Positions 7,541 to 15,548 of a DNA stretch of 64,000 bases are shown here, piece by piece. Both the position numbers and the translations under genes were made by a program. Each line of letters begins with the position of its first letter. Position 1 is the stretch's first letter. The notes beneath the pieces were generated by a model, which saw nothing but the letters and a program-made list of their open reading frames with translations, was not told the DNA's origin and ran no database searches. The DNA is from CAWHHZ01 sp963829355. Its GTDB lineage: Bacteria > Acidobacteriota > Thermoanaerobaculia > Gp7-AA8 > JAHWKK01. The stretch is from the NCBI GenBank assembly GCA_963829355.1, contig CAWHHZ010000021.1, positions 186,001 to 250,000 on the forward strand. The letters are read 5' to 3'.

Positions 7541-8533
7541 TCACCACCTCATTGCTGTTGCGGCCTGGTTGTATCCTACGCCGGAGCCGACGAGGACGAC
7601 CAGGTCGCCGCGCTTGATTAACCCCTTCTGTACGGCGTCGTCGAGCGCCATCGGGATGCAGGCGGAGCCGGTGTAGCCCCACTCCTCCATCACCATATGG
7701 GTCTTCTCCATCGGTATGCCCAGATCTCCCATCACCAGCTCGATCGTCGGCTTTCGAACCTGTGTAAAGATCACGAAGTCGATGTCGTCCATCGTGAACT
7801 CGTTCTCCTCCGCGAGGCGTCGCACGAGTCGCGGCCAGCCCTCATTGTTGATCTCGGGAGGATAGCGTTCGAGCATCTTCACGGTCGTGCGCTTCTGTTC
7901 GACCGCTTCGACACTGGCCGGTTCTGCTGTTGCTCCCGCGAAGATTCCCCATGCCTCCGCGTAAGTCCCGTCGGCCTGGAAGGCGGCGCCGATGAATCCA
8001 GGCTCATCCGACTGTTCGAGAACCGCAGCGCCCGCGCCATCTCCGTAAAAGAAGATCATCGGATCATCCGGATCGGCGAGCTTGTGCATCATGTAGACGC
8101 CGACGACGAGCACGTACTTCAGTGCCCTGTTGGTGGCCATCAATCCGGCGGCGGCGGAGAGGCCGGTGGGGAAGGAAGCGCAAGCACAGCCCACGTCAAA
8201 GGTACCGGCTTTGACGGCGCCGAGCTTGCGCTGGAGGATGACTGAGGTGGATGGGGTGAGGTAGTCGGGGGAGTCGGTACCGAGGATGATCAGGTCGATG
8301 TCGGCTGGGGTGATCCCCGCCCGCTCGATTGCCTGAGTTGCTGCACGAAGCGCGATGTCGGAGGCTGCCCAGTCATCAGGCGCCCACCAGCGCGCCAGGA
8401 TTCCGGTCGAGGCTTCCATCTTGTCGACGAACTCCGGGACGGAGCTGTCGAACCGCCTGCGGAGGTCGTCATTGGTGACCTCGATCTCGGGGAGATACAT
8501 GCCAGTGGATCGGATCTTTGAGTGGTTGGCCAT
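7541..8533 (-). CDS. KAS III-like ketoacyl synthase/thiolase-fold enzyme
   Basis: 330-residue thiolase-fold protein similar in layout to FabH. The nucleophile region FDVGCACASFPTGLSAAAGL holds the expected Cys (about residue 118), and the C-terminus has the GSGVGYNQAATAMRW strand typical of FabH (GxGxxxG..). The two other catalytic positions differ: where FabH has HQAN there is FTQVRK (His to Thr), and where it has GNTSAAS there is GYTGSAC (Asn to Tyr). Decarboxylating condensation would therefore be impaired, and acyl transfer is a reasonable alternative. Start ATG at 8533; the longer open frame upstream crosses a perfect inverted repeat and is not used. Confidence 0.85.
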   Translation of the reverse strand: MANHSKIRSTGMYLPEIEVTNDDLRRRFDSSVPEFVDKMEASTGILARWWAPDDWAASDIALRAATQAIERAGITPADIDLIILGTDSPDYLTPSTSVILQRKLGAVKAGTFDVGCACASFPTGLSAAAGLMATNRALKYVLVVGVYMMHKLADPDDPMIFFYGDGAGAAVLEQSDEPGFIGAAFQADGTYAEAWGIFAGATAEPASVEAVEQKRTTVKMLERYPPEINNEGWPRLVRRLAEENEFTMDDIDFVIFTQVRKPTIELVMGDLGIPMEKTHMVMEEWGYTGSACIPMALDDAVQKGLIKRGDLVVLVGSGVGYNQAATAMRW

Positions 8534-8549
8534 AGATGTCGTTCTCATT

Positions 8550-8629
8550 GTCATCCTGAGCGCAGCGAAGGATCGCGTGAATCCAACTCGAGGTAACTTC
8601 ACGCGATCCTTCGCTGCGCTCAGGATGAC
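8550..8629. repeat. Perfect 32-bp inverted repeat, 16-bp loop
   Basis: Arms 8550-8581 and 8598-8629 are exact reverse complements beginning GTCATCCTGAGCGCAGCG. It lies between the SDR stop codon (8634) and the KAS III-like start (8533) and may act as a transcript-processing or terminator hairpin. Member of the TCATCCTGAGC...GAAGGATC repeat family found at many gaps of this window. Confidence 0.85.
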
Positions 8630-8633
8630 TGTT

Positions 8634-9416
8634 CTAGGTCCCCGTAACGATGCCGCCATCGACCGAGAGGACGGTTCCGTGTACGAAGGTTGCCTGGTCG
8701 GAGGCGAGCCAGACGTAGGCGTCGGCGATGTCTTCCGGTTTTCCCATGCGTCCGAGGGGGGTGCGGGAGACCATGCCATCGAGGATCTTTTGCGGCATTG
8801 CCTGAACCATCTCGGTGGCGATGAATCCCGGGGCGATGGCGTTGACGCGGATGCCGAACTTGCCGAGCTCCCGCGCCCACGTTCTTGTCATGTTGATGAC
8901 GGCCGCCTTGGTCGCGGCGTAGTTCGTCTGTCCGAAATTGCCGTAGAGTCCAACGACTGAGGACGCATTGAGAACGACGCCGCTCCCGGCCTTGATCATG
9001 TGAGGGGCGACTGCGCGGGTGCAGACGAAGACGCCGCGGAGATTGACGCGGATCACGGCGTCGAACTGCTCGTCGGTCATGGTCGACACGATCGAGCCTT
9101 CCTTCACCTTGACGAGCTGCGCGTCGCGGAGGATTCCGGCGTTGTTGATCAGAACGTCGATCCCGCCCCATTTCTCGACGACGGAGTTGACCGCATTCTC
9201 GACATCCTCGGCGCTCGAAACGTCGACCTTCTGAAAGATCGCATCACCGCCGGCGCTGTTCAGTTCTTCCACGAGTTGTTCGCTGGTGGAATCGGAGACG
9301 TCCCAGGCTGCGACCCTGGCGCCTTCCTTCGCAAAGTGGAGGGCGGTCGTGCGGCCGATGCCGTTTGCGGCGCCGGTTACGATGACAGTTTTGTCTTTGA
9401 GGCCGGTTTCTTTCAT
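8634..9416 (-). CDS. FabG-like short-chain dehydrogenase/reductase
   Basis: 260-residue classical SDR. The cofactor motif TGAANGIG is at about residues 15-22, an acidic residue in AAWDVSD follows beta-2 (which would favour NAD over NADP), NNAG is present, the catalytic Ser is in NASSVVG and the YxxxK pair is NYAATKAA. It ends with the usual VHGTVLSVDGG segment. The likely role is 3-oxoacyl or 3-hydroxyacyl oxidoreduction in the adjacent lipid cluster. It is the first gene of the minus-strand series SDR, KAS III-like, hydrolase, ligase; gaps of 100-380 bp with repeats separate them, so a single transcript is not certain. Confidence 0.9.
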   Translation of the reverse strand: MKETGLKDKTVIVTGAANGIGRTTALHFAKEGARVAAWDVSDSTSEQLVEELNSAGGDAIFQKVDVSSAEDVENAVNSVVEKWGGIDVLINNAGILRDAQLVKVKEGSIVSTMTDEQFDAVIRVNLRGVFVCTRAVAPHMIKAGSGVVLNASSVVGLYGNFGQTNYAATKAAVINMTRTWARELGKFGIRVNAIAPGFIATEMVQAMPQKILDGMVSRTPLGRMGKPEDIADAYVWLASDQATFVHGTVLSVDGGIVTGT

Positions 9417-9439
9417 TGTCTTTCCGGTGGGTCTTTCTG

Positions 9440-9556
9440 GTCAGGTGGACGGTGGACAGGAGCGTGGACAGAGGCGTGGACGGGGAGTGGAGTGACGTGC
9501 GAGATATCTCGCTGTCAGTCCGCTCTTTCGTCCACGTCCCTGTCCACTCCGTCCAC
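9440..9556. repeat. GTGGACA repeat pair, inverted
   Basis: GTGGAC units on the plus strand at 9445, 9452, 9464 and 9476 face GTCCAC units around 9531-9556. The same family, in the same arrangement, recurs at 36949-37080. Between the SDR start and the Oar stop. Confidence 0.7.
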
Positions 9557-9564
9557 AGAGCGTC

Positions 9565-12324
9565 CTAGAACGATACATTGACGCCGAGCTGGATCTCGCG
9601 GCCCGGCAGCGTCGCGCGGTAGTTGCCGAAGTTCGGGTTCGGAACGTAGGCGGCTGCCGGGTTGGCGAGGGTCGGTCCGGTGAGGAACTCGGCGCTGTCG
9701 ATCGAGTTCACGTCGTAGTTGGTCGTATCGAAAAGGTTGAACGCTTCGGCGATCAGTTTGACCCGTTGGTCGCCGAGGACGAGGGCCTTGGTGACGCGCA
9801 GGTTGAACTGGGTGAAGCGAGGCCCGTCTTCGCTGTTCCGGTCGACTCCGGTCGGTCGATCGGAGTTCTTGCCGTCGCCGTTGAAGTCGTAACCGAGCCG
9901 GTGGTTCCACGGCTGACCTGAGCCATACTCCCAGATCGGAGCAATCGTGATGTCGTACGGGACGCGGAAGACGCCCGACATGACGATCCGGAGCTCTTCG
10001 TCGGCGCGGCTGCGGCCCCATTCAGCGTCGATGTTCGCTGGATCATTCGGGTAGCCGAAGGGAAACTCGGGGCTGAAGTCGTCGTTGATGTTCTTCTTGT
10101 CGCCGTAGGTCACCGAGGTAGTGAGGATGTGGCCGCCCGGAAGCGTCCCATTGAGCCCGAGGATCAACGCGGTGTACTCCGAGCGACCCTGGTTCGTGTA
10201 CATGTTGATCTGGTTGAAGGCCGGGTTCGGACGAGTCGGATTGGCATTGCCGCGCCAGTTCGTATCCCGGACGATCCACTCGTTGTCGCCCTCGACGTAG
10301 AGGCCTTCGAGGTCGAGATAGAGACCGGTTTGCCCGAGCCTGCGGGTGAACCCGAGGCTGAACTGATCGGACTCCGGGGCCTCCAGGTTGTCCTGGAGGA
10401 GTGTGATGTCGGCGGGGAGCGGGATGCCGGTGGTTGTCGGGTTTGCCGGATCAAGGGCGAATGCCGGAAGGCCGAGGATGGCACCGTTGAGACGCGTCTG
10501 GAGCACGCGCCCGCTGATGCCGTTCTGCTGGAGCTCCGTGAAGGAGGGCACGAGCAGGAAACGTCCGGTGAACCGGCCGGCACCACCTCGCATGACCCAG
10601 TCGCCGTCGCCGGTGAGATCCCAGGTAAAGCCGAGTCTCGGCTGAATATTGTCGTCGTCAGCGCTGCGGTCTCCCGTCAGCGGGTGCTTGAAGTCCGGAT
10701 TGTTGGCGTCGGTGTTGTAGTCATATCGGAGGCCGAGAGTCACGGCGATGTCGGAGGTCGGACGCCATTGATCCTCGATGAACGCACTGTAGACGCTCGT
10801 GTCGATCGAGACGTCCGCCGAACCGAATCCCTGCGCATAGGCCAGGGGGAGGAGTCTGTTGTCGAGCACCCAGAGGAAGAGTCCGTTCTGGTAGACGGGG
10901 ATGTCGGAGCGTTCGTCGATGTACTGGAGGCCGAGGCCGCCCTTGAGGTTGTGGGTACCGTCGGCGAGGCTGGCGTGGTAGGTGTCGCGGATCTCGTAGA
11001 AGTCTCCCTCGCCGAGAAGATCGCCGAGGATGTTGGAGCCGGTCTGGAGAGTGGAGCCGGAGGAGAACCACTCGCCGACGGCGTCGCTGTTCGTCGGCTC
11101 GAAGTACTTGTGGTGTCCGCCTTGTGCGCGCAGCTCGTTGAGGCGGCCGCTCGAGAGAATCCAGGTGTGGGAGCCGTTGATGTTCCAGTTCGTGCGTTCG
11201 AGGGACTGGCCGTAGGAGACGTCCGAGATCCCTCCGACCCGGAAGTTGCTCTCGCTGTAATCCTCGTAGACGAGTTTTCCTGAGAGGCTCTGCTCCATCG
11301 AGAGCTGGTGATCGAGGGAGACGAACCCGAGATACTGCGTGAACGGGTGCTCGACATCAGTGGCCAGATTGGTGAATGCGCCGCCCGGACGGACGAGAGA
11401 GATATTTTCCTCGTCGATGTACTCGAAGGCGCCGAAGAAGTGGGTTTTGTCGAGAACGATCGGGCCGCCGACGGTGAAGCCGAGCTGGTAGCGCGAGTAG
11501 TCGTTCGTGTCCTGCTCGAGAGCGCCCGGCTCGCGGAGAGCTTCGTCGCGAGCAAAACCGAACGCGGAACCGGAGAAGTCGTTCGTGCCTGATTTCGTGA
11601 CGATCGAGAGCGCACCACCGGACGATCCGCCGATCTCGGTGTCGAACCGGTTCTGGATGACGCGGAACTCCCGGATGGCGTCCTGCGAGAACTTCGTGCG
11701 GGACAGGCCGAGAGCGGGATCCGTGTAGTCCATACCATCGACGAGGATGGTCGCCTGGGAGGCGTTGCCGGAGCCGCCGATGACCGGGCCGCCGCCGATG
11801 AAGCGGAAGCCGCCGCGCTCACGCTGCACGCCCGGGGCGATGAATGCGAGCTTTTGGAAGTCGCGGTCGGCGACGGGGAGTGACTCGATCTGCTCGGGGA
11901 TGATGTTCGATGAGGTGTCGCTGCGGTAGACGTCGACCACGTCGGAGCTCGCTTCAACCGTGATCGTCTCGGAGGATTGTGGCCGGAGGATGAGAGTCAC
12001 TCGGCTCGTCTGTCCCGTGCGGAGCGTCAGACCTTCCTGGCTGACCGACCCGAATCCCGAGAGCTCGGCATTCACGGTGTAGGTGCCCGGCTGGAGAGCG
12101 AGGAGACGGGCGAGACCATTGGCGTTCGTGACTTCGACGGCCTGGAAGCCCGTGTCGGGTCGCTCGACCGTGACGGTGACGCCGGGTACGACGCCTTCGG
12201 TCTCGTCGAGAACCAGAACCTCGATGACGCCGCGATCGACCTGCGCCAGGAGCGGGAAGGTAAACAACGTGACGAGAGCTGCAGCAAGGATGATGAGAAG
12301 CCTGGGACGGGACGTTGATGCCAT
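9565..12324 (-). CDS. Oar-like TonB-dependent receptor
   Basis: Outer-membrane protein of about 919 residues. Order of parts: signal peptide (LLIILAAALVTLFTFPLLAQ), a carboxypeptidase-regulatory-like domain (VIEVLVLDETEGVVPGVTVT...GTYTVNAELSGF, about residues 25-110), a plug domain starting SETITVEASSDVVD with ESLPVADRDFQKLAFIAPGV, and a long beta-barrel ending in aromatic IQLGVNVSF, whose last Phe is the usual signal for barrel assembly. Start ATG at 12324 has a clear GGAGG site. This Oar type is greatly expanded in Acidobacteriota; substrate unknown. No TonB or plug-less truncation is seen; the frame is intact. Confidence 0.9.
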   Translation of the reverse strand: MASTSRPRLLIILAAALVTLFTFPLLAQVDRGVIEVLVLDETEGVVPGVTVTVERPDTGFQAVEVTNANGLARLLALQPGTYTVNAELSGFGSVSQEGLTLRTGQTSRVTLILRPQSSETITVEASSDVVDVYRSDTSSNIIPEQIESLPVADRDFQKLAFIAPGVQRERGGFRFIGGGPVIGGSGNASQATILVDGMDYTDPALGLSRTKFSQDAIREFRVIQNRFDTEIGGSSGGALSIVTKSGTNDFSGSAFGFARDEALREPGALEQDTNDYSRYQLGFTVGGPIVLDKTHFFGAFEYIDEENISLVRPGGAFTNLATDVEHPFTQYLGFVSLDHQLSMEQSLSGKLVYEDYSESNFRVGGISDVSYGQSLERTNWNINGSHTWILSSGRLNELRAQGGHHKYFEPTNSDAVGEWFSSGSTLQTGSNILGDLLGEGDFYEIRDTYHASLADGTHNLKGGLGLQYIDERSDIPVYQNGLFLWVLDNRLLPLAYAQGFGSADVSIDTSVYSAFIEDQWRPTSDIAVTLGLRYDYNTDANNPDFKHPLTGDRSADDDNIQPRLGFTWDLTGDGDWVMRGGAGRFTGRFLLVPSFTELQQNGISGRVLQTRLNGAILGLPAFALDPANPTTTGIPLPADITLLQDNLEAPESDQFSLGFTRRLGQTGLYLDLEGLYVEGDNEWIVRDTNWRGNANPTRPNPAFNQINMYTNQGRSEYTALILGLNGTLPGGHILTTSVTYGDKKNINDDFSPEFPFGYPNDPANIDAEWGRSRADEELRIVMSGVFRVPYDITIAPIWEYGSGQPWNHRLGYDFNGDGKNSDRPTGVDRNSEDGPRFTQFNLRVTKALVLGDQRVKLIAEAFNLFDTTNYDVNSIDSAEFLTGPTLANPAAAYVPNPNFGNYRATLPGREIQLGVNVSF

Positions 12325-12784
12325 GGATCGATCCTCCGGTAAGGCTGTCAATAAAAAACGAACACTCGATATGTTTTTGTAACAGTAAGACTGGGGACGC
12401 GAGTTGTCAATGCGGTCTTTCGGTTCTCAGTTCTCGGTTCTCGGTTCTCGGTTCTCGGTTCTCGTCCCGGTTCCAGGTTCTCCGCTGCTCGCTTGTTTAG
12501 TGCCACAGCCGATCTGTTCTTTGAGTCCAGTTCTCGGGTTCCTGCTCGTCAGGGTGCCGTTTTGACTCGTCGTCTGTTGCCTCCCTCCCTTGCCTTCTCT
12601 AAGCCGCCCGCGGCTGCTGGATCGCCTATCTCCGACCGAGACCAGGAACAGAACCTTCAACCTCGAACCGAGAACCGAGAACTGAGAACCGAGAACTGAG
12701 AACTGAGAACCGAGAACCGAGAACCGAGAACGGCGCTTGACAGTTGCTCAGCACCGGCAGAACATATCGGCTGTTCGGTTTTTT
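12325..12784. repeat. Divergent gap with inverted (GGTTCTC)n arrays
   Basis: 460-bp gap between the Oar and hydrolase starts. Left array 12421-12481 is GGTTCTC in 7-bp period; right array 12664-12733 is its inverse (GAGAACC), mixed with GAGAACT variants. The core 12482-12663 shows no convincing gene. Outside the arrays are short unique stretches that should hold the two promoters. Confidence 0.8.
12737..12766 (+). promoter_or_regulatory. Possible promoter of the hydrolase pair
   Basis: A consensus -35 TTGACA lies at 12737-12742, just after the last GAGAACC repeat. The best -10 is a weak AACATA/ACATAT at 12761-12767, with an 18-19 bp spacer. It would place the transcript start shortly before the ATG at 12785. 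Confidence 0.3.
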
Positions 12785-13591
12785 ATGAGCCATGTCCTTA
12801 CGCATCGCCTCGACGGCGACGGGCCGCCCCTGATCCTCCTCAACGGGGGGCTGATGACGATTCCCTCATGGGAGCCGTTGATGCCGAGCCTCTCGGCAGA
12901 GTCTCGCGTCATCCGGTGCGACTTTCGCGGTCAGCTCCTGTCGCCGGGAGATCCGCACCTGTCGCTCGACGGTCACGTCCGGGACCTCATTTCGCTTCTC
13001 GATCAGCTCGCCATCCCCGAGGTCGACGTGTTCGGAACCTCGTTTGGTGGTGAGGTAGCCCTGATGCTCGCCGCGCAGGTTCCACACCGGGTTCGGTCGC
13101 TCGTCGTCCTCACTTCGACCGACCGGCTCACCGATGAGATGCACCGTCAGTCACACGGACTGATCGAGCTCGCCGAGGCGGCCGCGGGAGGCGGAGACGG
13201 AGGCGCTGTCTTCAAGGCGCTCGCTCCGAACACATTCAGCCGCTCCTGGCTCGACCAGCAGCCGCCTGATTTCATCGAGCGACGGGCCGAGCAGATCAAC
13301 CAGCTTCCTCCCACGTTCTTCGAAGGCCTCGCTGGCCTGATGCGCGCGCTCGAGACGCTCGACCTGGCCGGTGCCCTCCCTCGGATCACCTCCCCGACGA
13401 TGATCGGGGGAGCAGAGCTCGACATGGTGTTTCCAGTCGATCACTCCCGGTCTCTGGCGGACGCCATCGCCGGTGCAGAGCTGGAGATCATCGAAGGTTC
13501 CGGGCACGCGGCGATCGTCGAGGCGACTGATCGGGTGCTCTCGTTGCTGCATCGATTCCTCAGCAGCGTAAGGGAGAAGTCGAATGCCTGA
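12785..13591 (+). CDS. Alpha/beta hydrolase
   Basis: 268-residue alpha/beta hydrolase, cytoplasmic as no signal peptide is seen. The oxyanion region is LLNGGLMTIPSW, the nucleophile Ser lies in FGTSFGGEV, the acid in GGAELDMVFP and the His in IEGSGHAAI. The ATG at 12785 gives the usual MSHVLTHRLDGDGPPLILLNGG beginning; the longer frame from a TTG at 12737 would begin within the -35 sequence. It overlaps the next hydrolase gene by 8 bases, so both proteins are probably made together. The HNGG-type oxyanion region resembles lipases/esterases and enol-lactone hydrolases; the substrate is unknown. Confidence 0.82.
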   Translation: MSHVLTHRLDGDGPPLILLNGGLMTIPSWEPLMPSLSAESRVIRCDFRGQLLSPGDPHLSLDGHVRDLISLLDQLAIPEVDVFGTSFGGEVALMLAAQVPHRVRSLVVLTSTDRLTDEMHRQSHGLIELAEAAAGGGDGGAVFKALAPNTFSRSWLDQQPPDFIERRAEQINQLPPTFFEGLAGLMRALETLDLAGALPRITSPTMIGGAELDMVFPVDHSRSLADAIAGAELEIIEGSGHAAIVEATDRVLSLLHRFLSSVREKSNA

Positions 13592-14438
13592 GCTCACGCC
13601 TGACAGATCCGGAATCGTCGGGCACGAGGGGCACGAGCTGTACTGGGAGATTTTCGGGGAGGGACAGCGCCCGACCGTCTGTCTGCTCAACGGTCTCGCG
13701 ATGCACACGCCTGCCTGGTACGGCTTTCTCGATCGCCTTCGACCCGACTACGACGTTCTGCTTTGGGATTATCCGGGCCAGGGGCGGTCCTCCTCGCACG
13801 ATGTTCCGTACTTCATCGACGGGATCGCGCGCGGATTTGAAGCGATCCTGAATGAAGCCGATCTCGATGCCGTACACGTCATGGGAGTCTCCTGGGGAGG
13901 ATTTGTGGCGCTGGAGTTTGCGCGTCTGTGCCAGGAGCGGATCCGCACGCTGACGGTCTCCGGAATCCTTCTGAGCCAGGAGAGGCTCTTCGAGATGTAC
14001 CAGGAGCTCTCTCTCCGCTTCTACCGCGGGGGACCGGAAGTTTTCGAGCTTTACACGCACTACATGTACGAGAAGATCTTCGGCGAGGACTTCGTCCGGA
14101 GCGCGTGGACCAAGCTGGAGACGATGCGCGAGAAGTTCCACGACCGCTATCGCCACCGTATCCATGCGCTCATCCGTCTGACCGAGGCGCAGAATCCGTT
14201 CTTCGGCGCCCTCGAGGAGAACATGCCTGGCTACCGGGCAATCGCCGTCCCGACGCTCGTCGTCGCCGGTGAGGACGACCGCTGCATCCCGATCCGTGCG
14301 CAGCGTAAAATCGCCGACATCATCCCCAACGCCCGCTGGGAAGTCATCCCCGGAGCCGGCCACGTGGTGTACCTCGAGAAACCGGACGAGTTTTTTGCAT
14401 TGCTGCGGGAGCAGATGAAGTGGAACGATGAAGGATGA
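13584..14438 (+). CDS. Alpha/beta hydrolase
   Basis: 284-residue alpha/beta hydrolase. The oxyanion region is VCLLNGLAMHTPAW, the nucleophile Ser is in MGVSWGGFVALEF, the acid in VAGEDDRCIPIRAQ and the His in PGAGHVVYLEKP. It is only distantly like the preceding hydrolase but shares the unusual LLNG instead of LVHG oxyanion strand, which suggests an old duplication. Start ATG is inside the previous gene. The last residues (KWNDEG) and the TGA are supplied by the (AACGATG)n array that follows. A TetR regulator comes next on the same strand. Confidence 0.82.
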   Translation: MPELTPDRSGIVGHEGHELYWEIFGEGQRPTVCLLNGLAMHTPAWYGFLDRLRPDYDVLLWDYPGQGRSSSHDVPYFIDGIARGFEAILNEADLDAVHVMGVSWGGFVALEFARLCQERIRTLTVSGILLSQERLFEMYQELSLRFYRGGPEVFELYTHYMYEKIFGEDFVRSAWTKLETMREKFHDRYRHRIHALIRLTEAQNPFFGALEENMPGYRAIAVPTLVVAGEDDRCIPIRAQRKIADIIPNARWEVIPGAGHVVYLEKPDEFFALLREQMKWNDEG

Positions 14439-14738
14439 ACGATAAACGATGAAAAAGAGACAAACGATGAAGGATGAACGATGAACGATGAACGATGAAA
14501 AAGAGACAAACGATGAAGGATGAACGATGAACGATGAACGGCTGAGAACCATAGACTGTCATTGAGCGAAGCGAAGGATCTCGGGCCGTTATGCCCGGTG
14601 CAGAAGGACTGAGATCCTTCGCTCCGCTCAGGATGACAGATCGTTCGTTGAGCCGTTCCCGTGTCGCCTTTTTCGTTCATCGTTCATCGTTCATCGTTCA
14701 TCGTTCCACTTCATCGTTCATCGTTCATCGTTCAAACT
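14439..14738. repeat. Inverted (AACGATG)n cassette with TCATTGAGCG core
   Basis: Left arm 14424-14537 holds about a dozen AACGATG units interrupted twice by GAAAAAGAGACA; right arm 14677-14736 is inverted CATCGTT. Between them an inverted pair (TGTCATTGAGCGAAGCGAAG at about 14558 and CTCCGCTCAGGATGACA at about 14622) belongs to the palindromic family. No gene. Confidence 0.8.
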
Positions 14739-15359
14739 ATGAGACAGATCCTCAAATCGGAGCGGAGCCGGCGGCAGATTCTCGATGCTGCTCTCGAGCT
14801 GTTTTCCCATCGCGGCTTCGGAGCCACCTCAGTGCGCGACATCGCCGAACGGGCAGGGGTGTCGACGGGAAACGTCTATCACCACTTTCCCGAGAAAGAG
14901 GCGGTGTATCTGGCGCTGTTCGAGGAGTACTGGGCGGCGATCGCGGATCCCGAGTTCCCGTTCAACAAGGCGCTCGCGTCCGGCGTCTTCCCCGACAATC
15001 TCGAAGAGATCGGGAAAGCATCGGAGAAGATGGTCCGCAACTACCGCAAGTACATCGCGCTGATCTACGTCGACGTCGTCGAGTTCGATGGAACGCATGT
15101 CAGAAAGTTCTACTCGGAGATGTCGCAGCGGTTCGAACGTTTCGTGGCGAACCACGGGAAAGACGAGCTCGAGTCGCGTCTTCGCCCGGAAGTCTCTCCC
15201 GTCTCGGCCATCATGCTCGCCACCCGCTTCTACATGAACTACTTCTCGGTCGAGATTCTCTTTGGTGTGAAGAATCATTTCGGAAAGAAGAACGATGAGG
15301 TGATCACCGAGATCGCCGACATTCTGCGTCGGGGAATGCTTCGGAACGATGAACGATGA
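14739..15359 (+). CDS. TetR-family transcriptional regulator
   Basis: 206-residue TetR regulator. The N-terminal helix-turn-helix is clear: RRQILDAALELFSHRGFGAT, SVRDIAERAGVSTGNVYHHF, followed by PEKEAVYLALFEEYW. The C-terminal ligand domain is not assignable by eye. The ATG at 14739 directly follows a CATCGTT array; the open frame upstream is repeat translation. The protein ends RNDER, the last residues and stop codon being the beginning of the next (AACGATG)n array. By position it probably controls the hydrolase genes or the acyl-CoA ligase cluster, binding an acyl-type ligand; that is inference. Confidence 0.88.
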   Translation: MRQILKSERSRRQILDAALELFSHRGFGATSVRDIAERAGVSTGNVYHHFPEKEAVYLALFEEYWAAIADPEFPFNKALASGVFPDNLEEIGKASEKMVRNYRKYIALIYVDVVEFDGTHVRKFYSEMSQRFERFVANHGKDELESRLRPEVSPVSAIMLATRFYMNYFSVEILFGVKNHFGKKNDEVITEIADILRRGMLRNDER

Positions 15360-15548
15360 ACGATGAACGATGAACGATGAACGATGAAAGATGAACTCCT
15401 TCCCTTTCGTCGCTTCGCTCCTCAGGGCAGGCGGAATGACAGGCTCGGGGTGGGGCGAACGGCGCCGCTCGATTCGCCGCGCCCGGGTTCCTCGCTTCGC
15501 TTCGGAATGACAGCCCGGGCCGCTTGAGCCGCATTTCTCACCAGCTGT
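15360..15548. repeat. (AACGATG)n array and GGAATGACAG elements
   Basis: The array 15344-15393 overlaps the TetR stop. It is followed by CGTCGCTTCGCTCCTCAGGG...GGAATGACAG and a second TTCCTCGCTTCGCTTCGGAA...TGACAG unit up to about 15515. 189 bp, no gene. Confidence 0.7.

Noticed and set aside
10129..11283. A 384-codon plus-strand open frame opposite the Oar receptor
   Set aside because: No ribosome site or recognisable motif, and the opposite frame is an intact receptor.
14424..14736. CRISPR array
   Set aside because: Units are 7 bp in direct contact without spacers, and no cas genes are in the window. The same applies to the other heptamer arrays.
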